From: Rummeliibacillus stabekisii
GTDB taxonomy: Bacteria > Bacillota > Bacilli > Bacillales_A > Planococcaceae
Length of the DNA: 64,000 nucleotides
Assembly (NCBI RefSeq): GCF_007988965.1
Contig: NZ_BJVD01000001.1
Span: forward strand, 372,001-436,000
Direction of reading: 5' to 3'
Shown: piece by piece, positions 63,982 to 64,000 of the stretch
Layout of the letters: each line of letters opens with the position of its first letter
Numbering within the stretch: position 1 is the stretch's first letter
Position numbers and translations under genes: made by a program
Notes under the pieces: model-generated
Told to the model about the DNA's origin: nothing
Database searches by the model: none
What the model saw: only the letters and a program-made list of their open reading frames with translations

Positions 63982-64000
63982 TTAATCTCTCCTTTATTTT

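Overview
The window is a low-GC Bacillota chromosome segment (GC in the upper 30s by eye). Gene order follows the Bacillus subtilis stretch from spoIIIA through efp, yqhQ, lipM, gcv, comG, yqgY-yqgQ, rpmG, pst, sodA, ispG, zur and nfo to ispH. Several blocks found there in B. subtilis (tapA-sipW-tasA, sinI-sinR, mntR, glcK, rhomboid yqgP) are absent. Together with the gene content this fits the Planococcaceae/Caryophanaceae (Lysinibacillus, Kurthia, Sporosarcina relatives). That family placement is an inference; the phylum and order are secure.

Layout. 1-2672: remains of the spoIIIA sporulation operon, with the ATPase gene spoIIIAA and spoIIIAB gone, AF cut to 47 codons and AG out of frame. 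3901-8797: efp, a Xaa-Pro peptidase, aroQ, yqhR, yqhQ, yqhP and lipM. 8893-10078: a rhodanese (yqhL), a possible structured RNA and a frameshifted secreted-protein gene. 10359-15174: glycine cleavage genes gcvT-gcvPA-gcvPB under a tandem glycine riboswitch, then shikimate kinase. 15443-19167: competence pilus operon comGA-GG. 19422-23690: a SufR-like regulator, yqgY, an aminoglycoside-phosphotransferase-like kinase, a double-GNAT protein, yqgX and yqgW. 23801-31652: LTA synthase, yqgQ, 5-formyl-THF cyclo-ligase, rpmG, two small membrane proteins, and the Pst phosphate transporter behind a five-repeat PhoP box. 31801-40079: a class B PBP, sodA, yqgC, yqgB, yqfZ, ispG, yqfW, a lipoprotein and a ZIP transporter. 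40310-45289: an Excalibur protein, an ECF sigma/anti-sigma pair, a DUF421 protein and the zinc set znuC-znuB-zur with a Zur box. 45374-53801: a complete leucine-degradation operon (yngJ-I-HA-HB-G-F-E type) with a TetR regulator and palindromic operator. 54058-58934: accessory genes, including an XRE-TPR regulator divergent from an MFS exporter. 59019-63981: nfo, cshB, yqfQ, ispH and a GNAT enzyme.

How it fits together: most of the window is core metabolism and envelope biology (isoprenoid MEP enzymes IspG and IspH, lipoate, glycine/one-carbon, phosphate and zinc uptake, LTA and peptidoglycan synthesis). The 45-59 kb block is a metabolic/accessory insertion between yqfT and nfo, which lie close together in B. 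subtilis. The most unusual part is the eroded but still largely open spoIIIA operon, which suggests a lineage that has lost, or is losing, endospore formation. I found no CRISPR array, tRNA, rRNA, insertion sequence or prophage, and no clearly undescribed system; the best leads are listed as findings.
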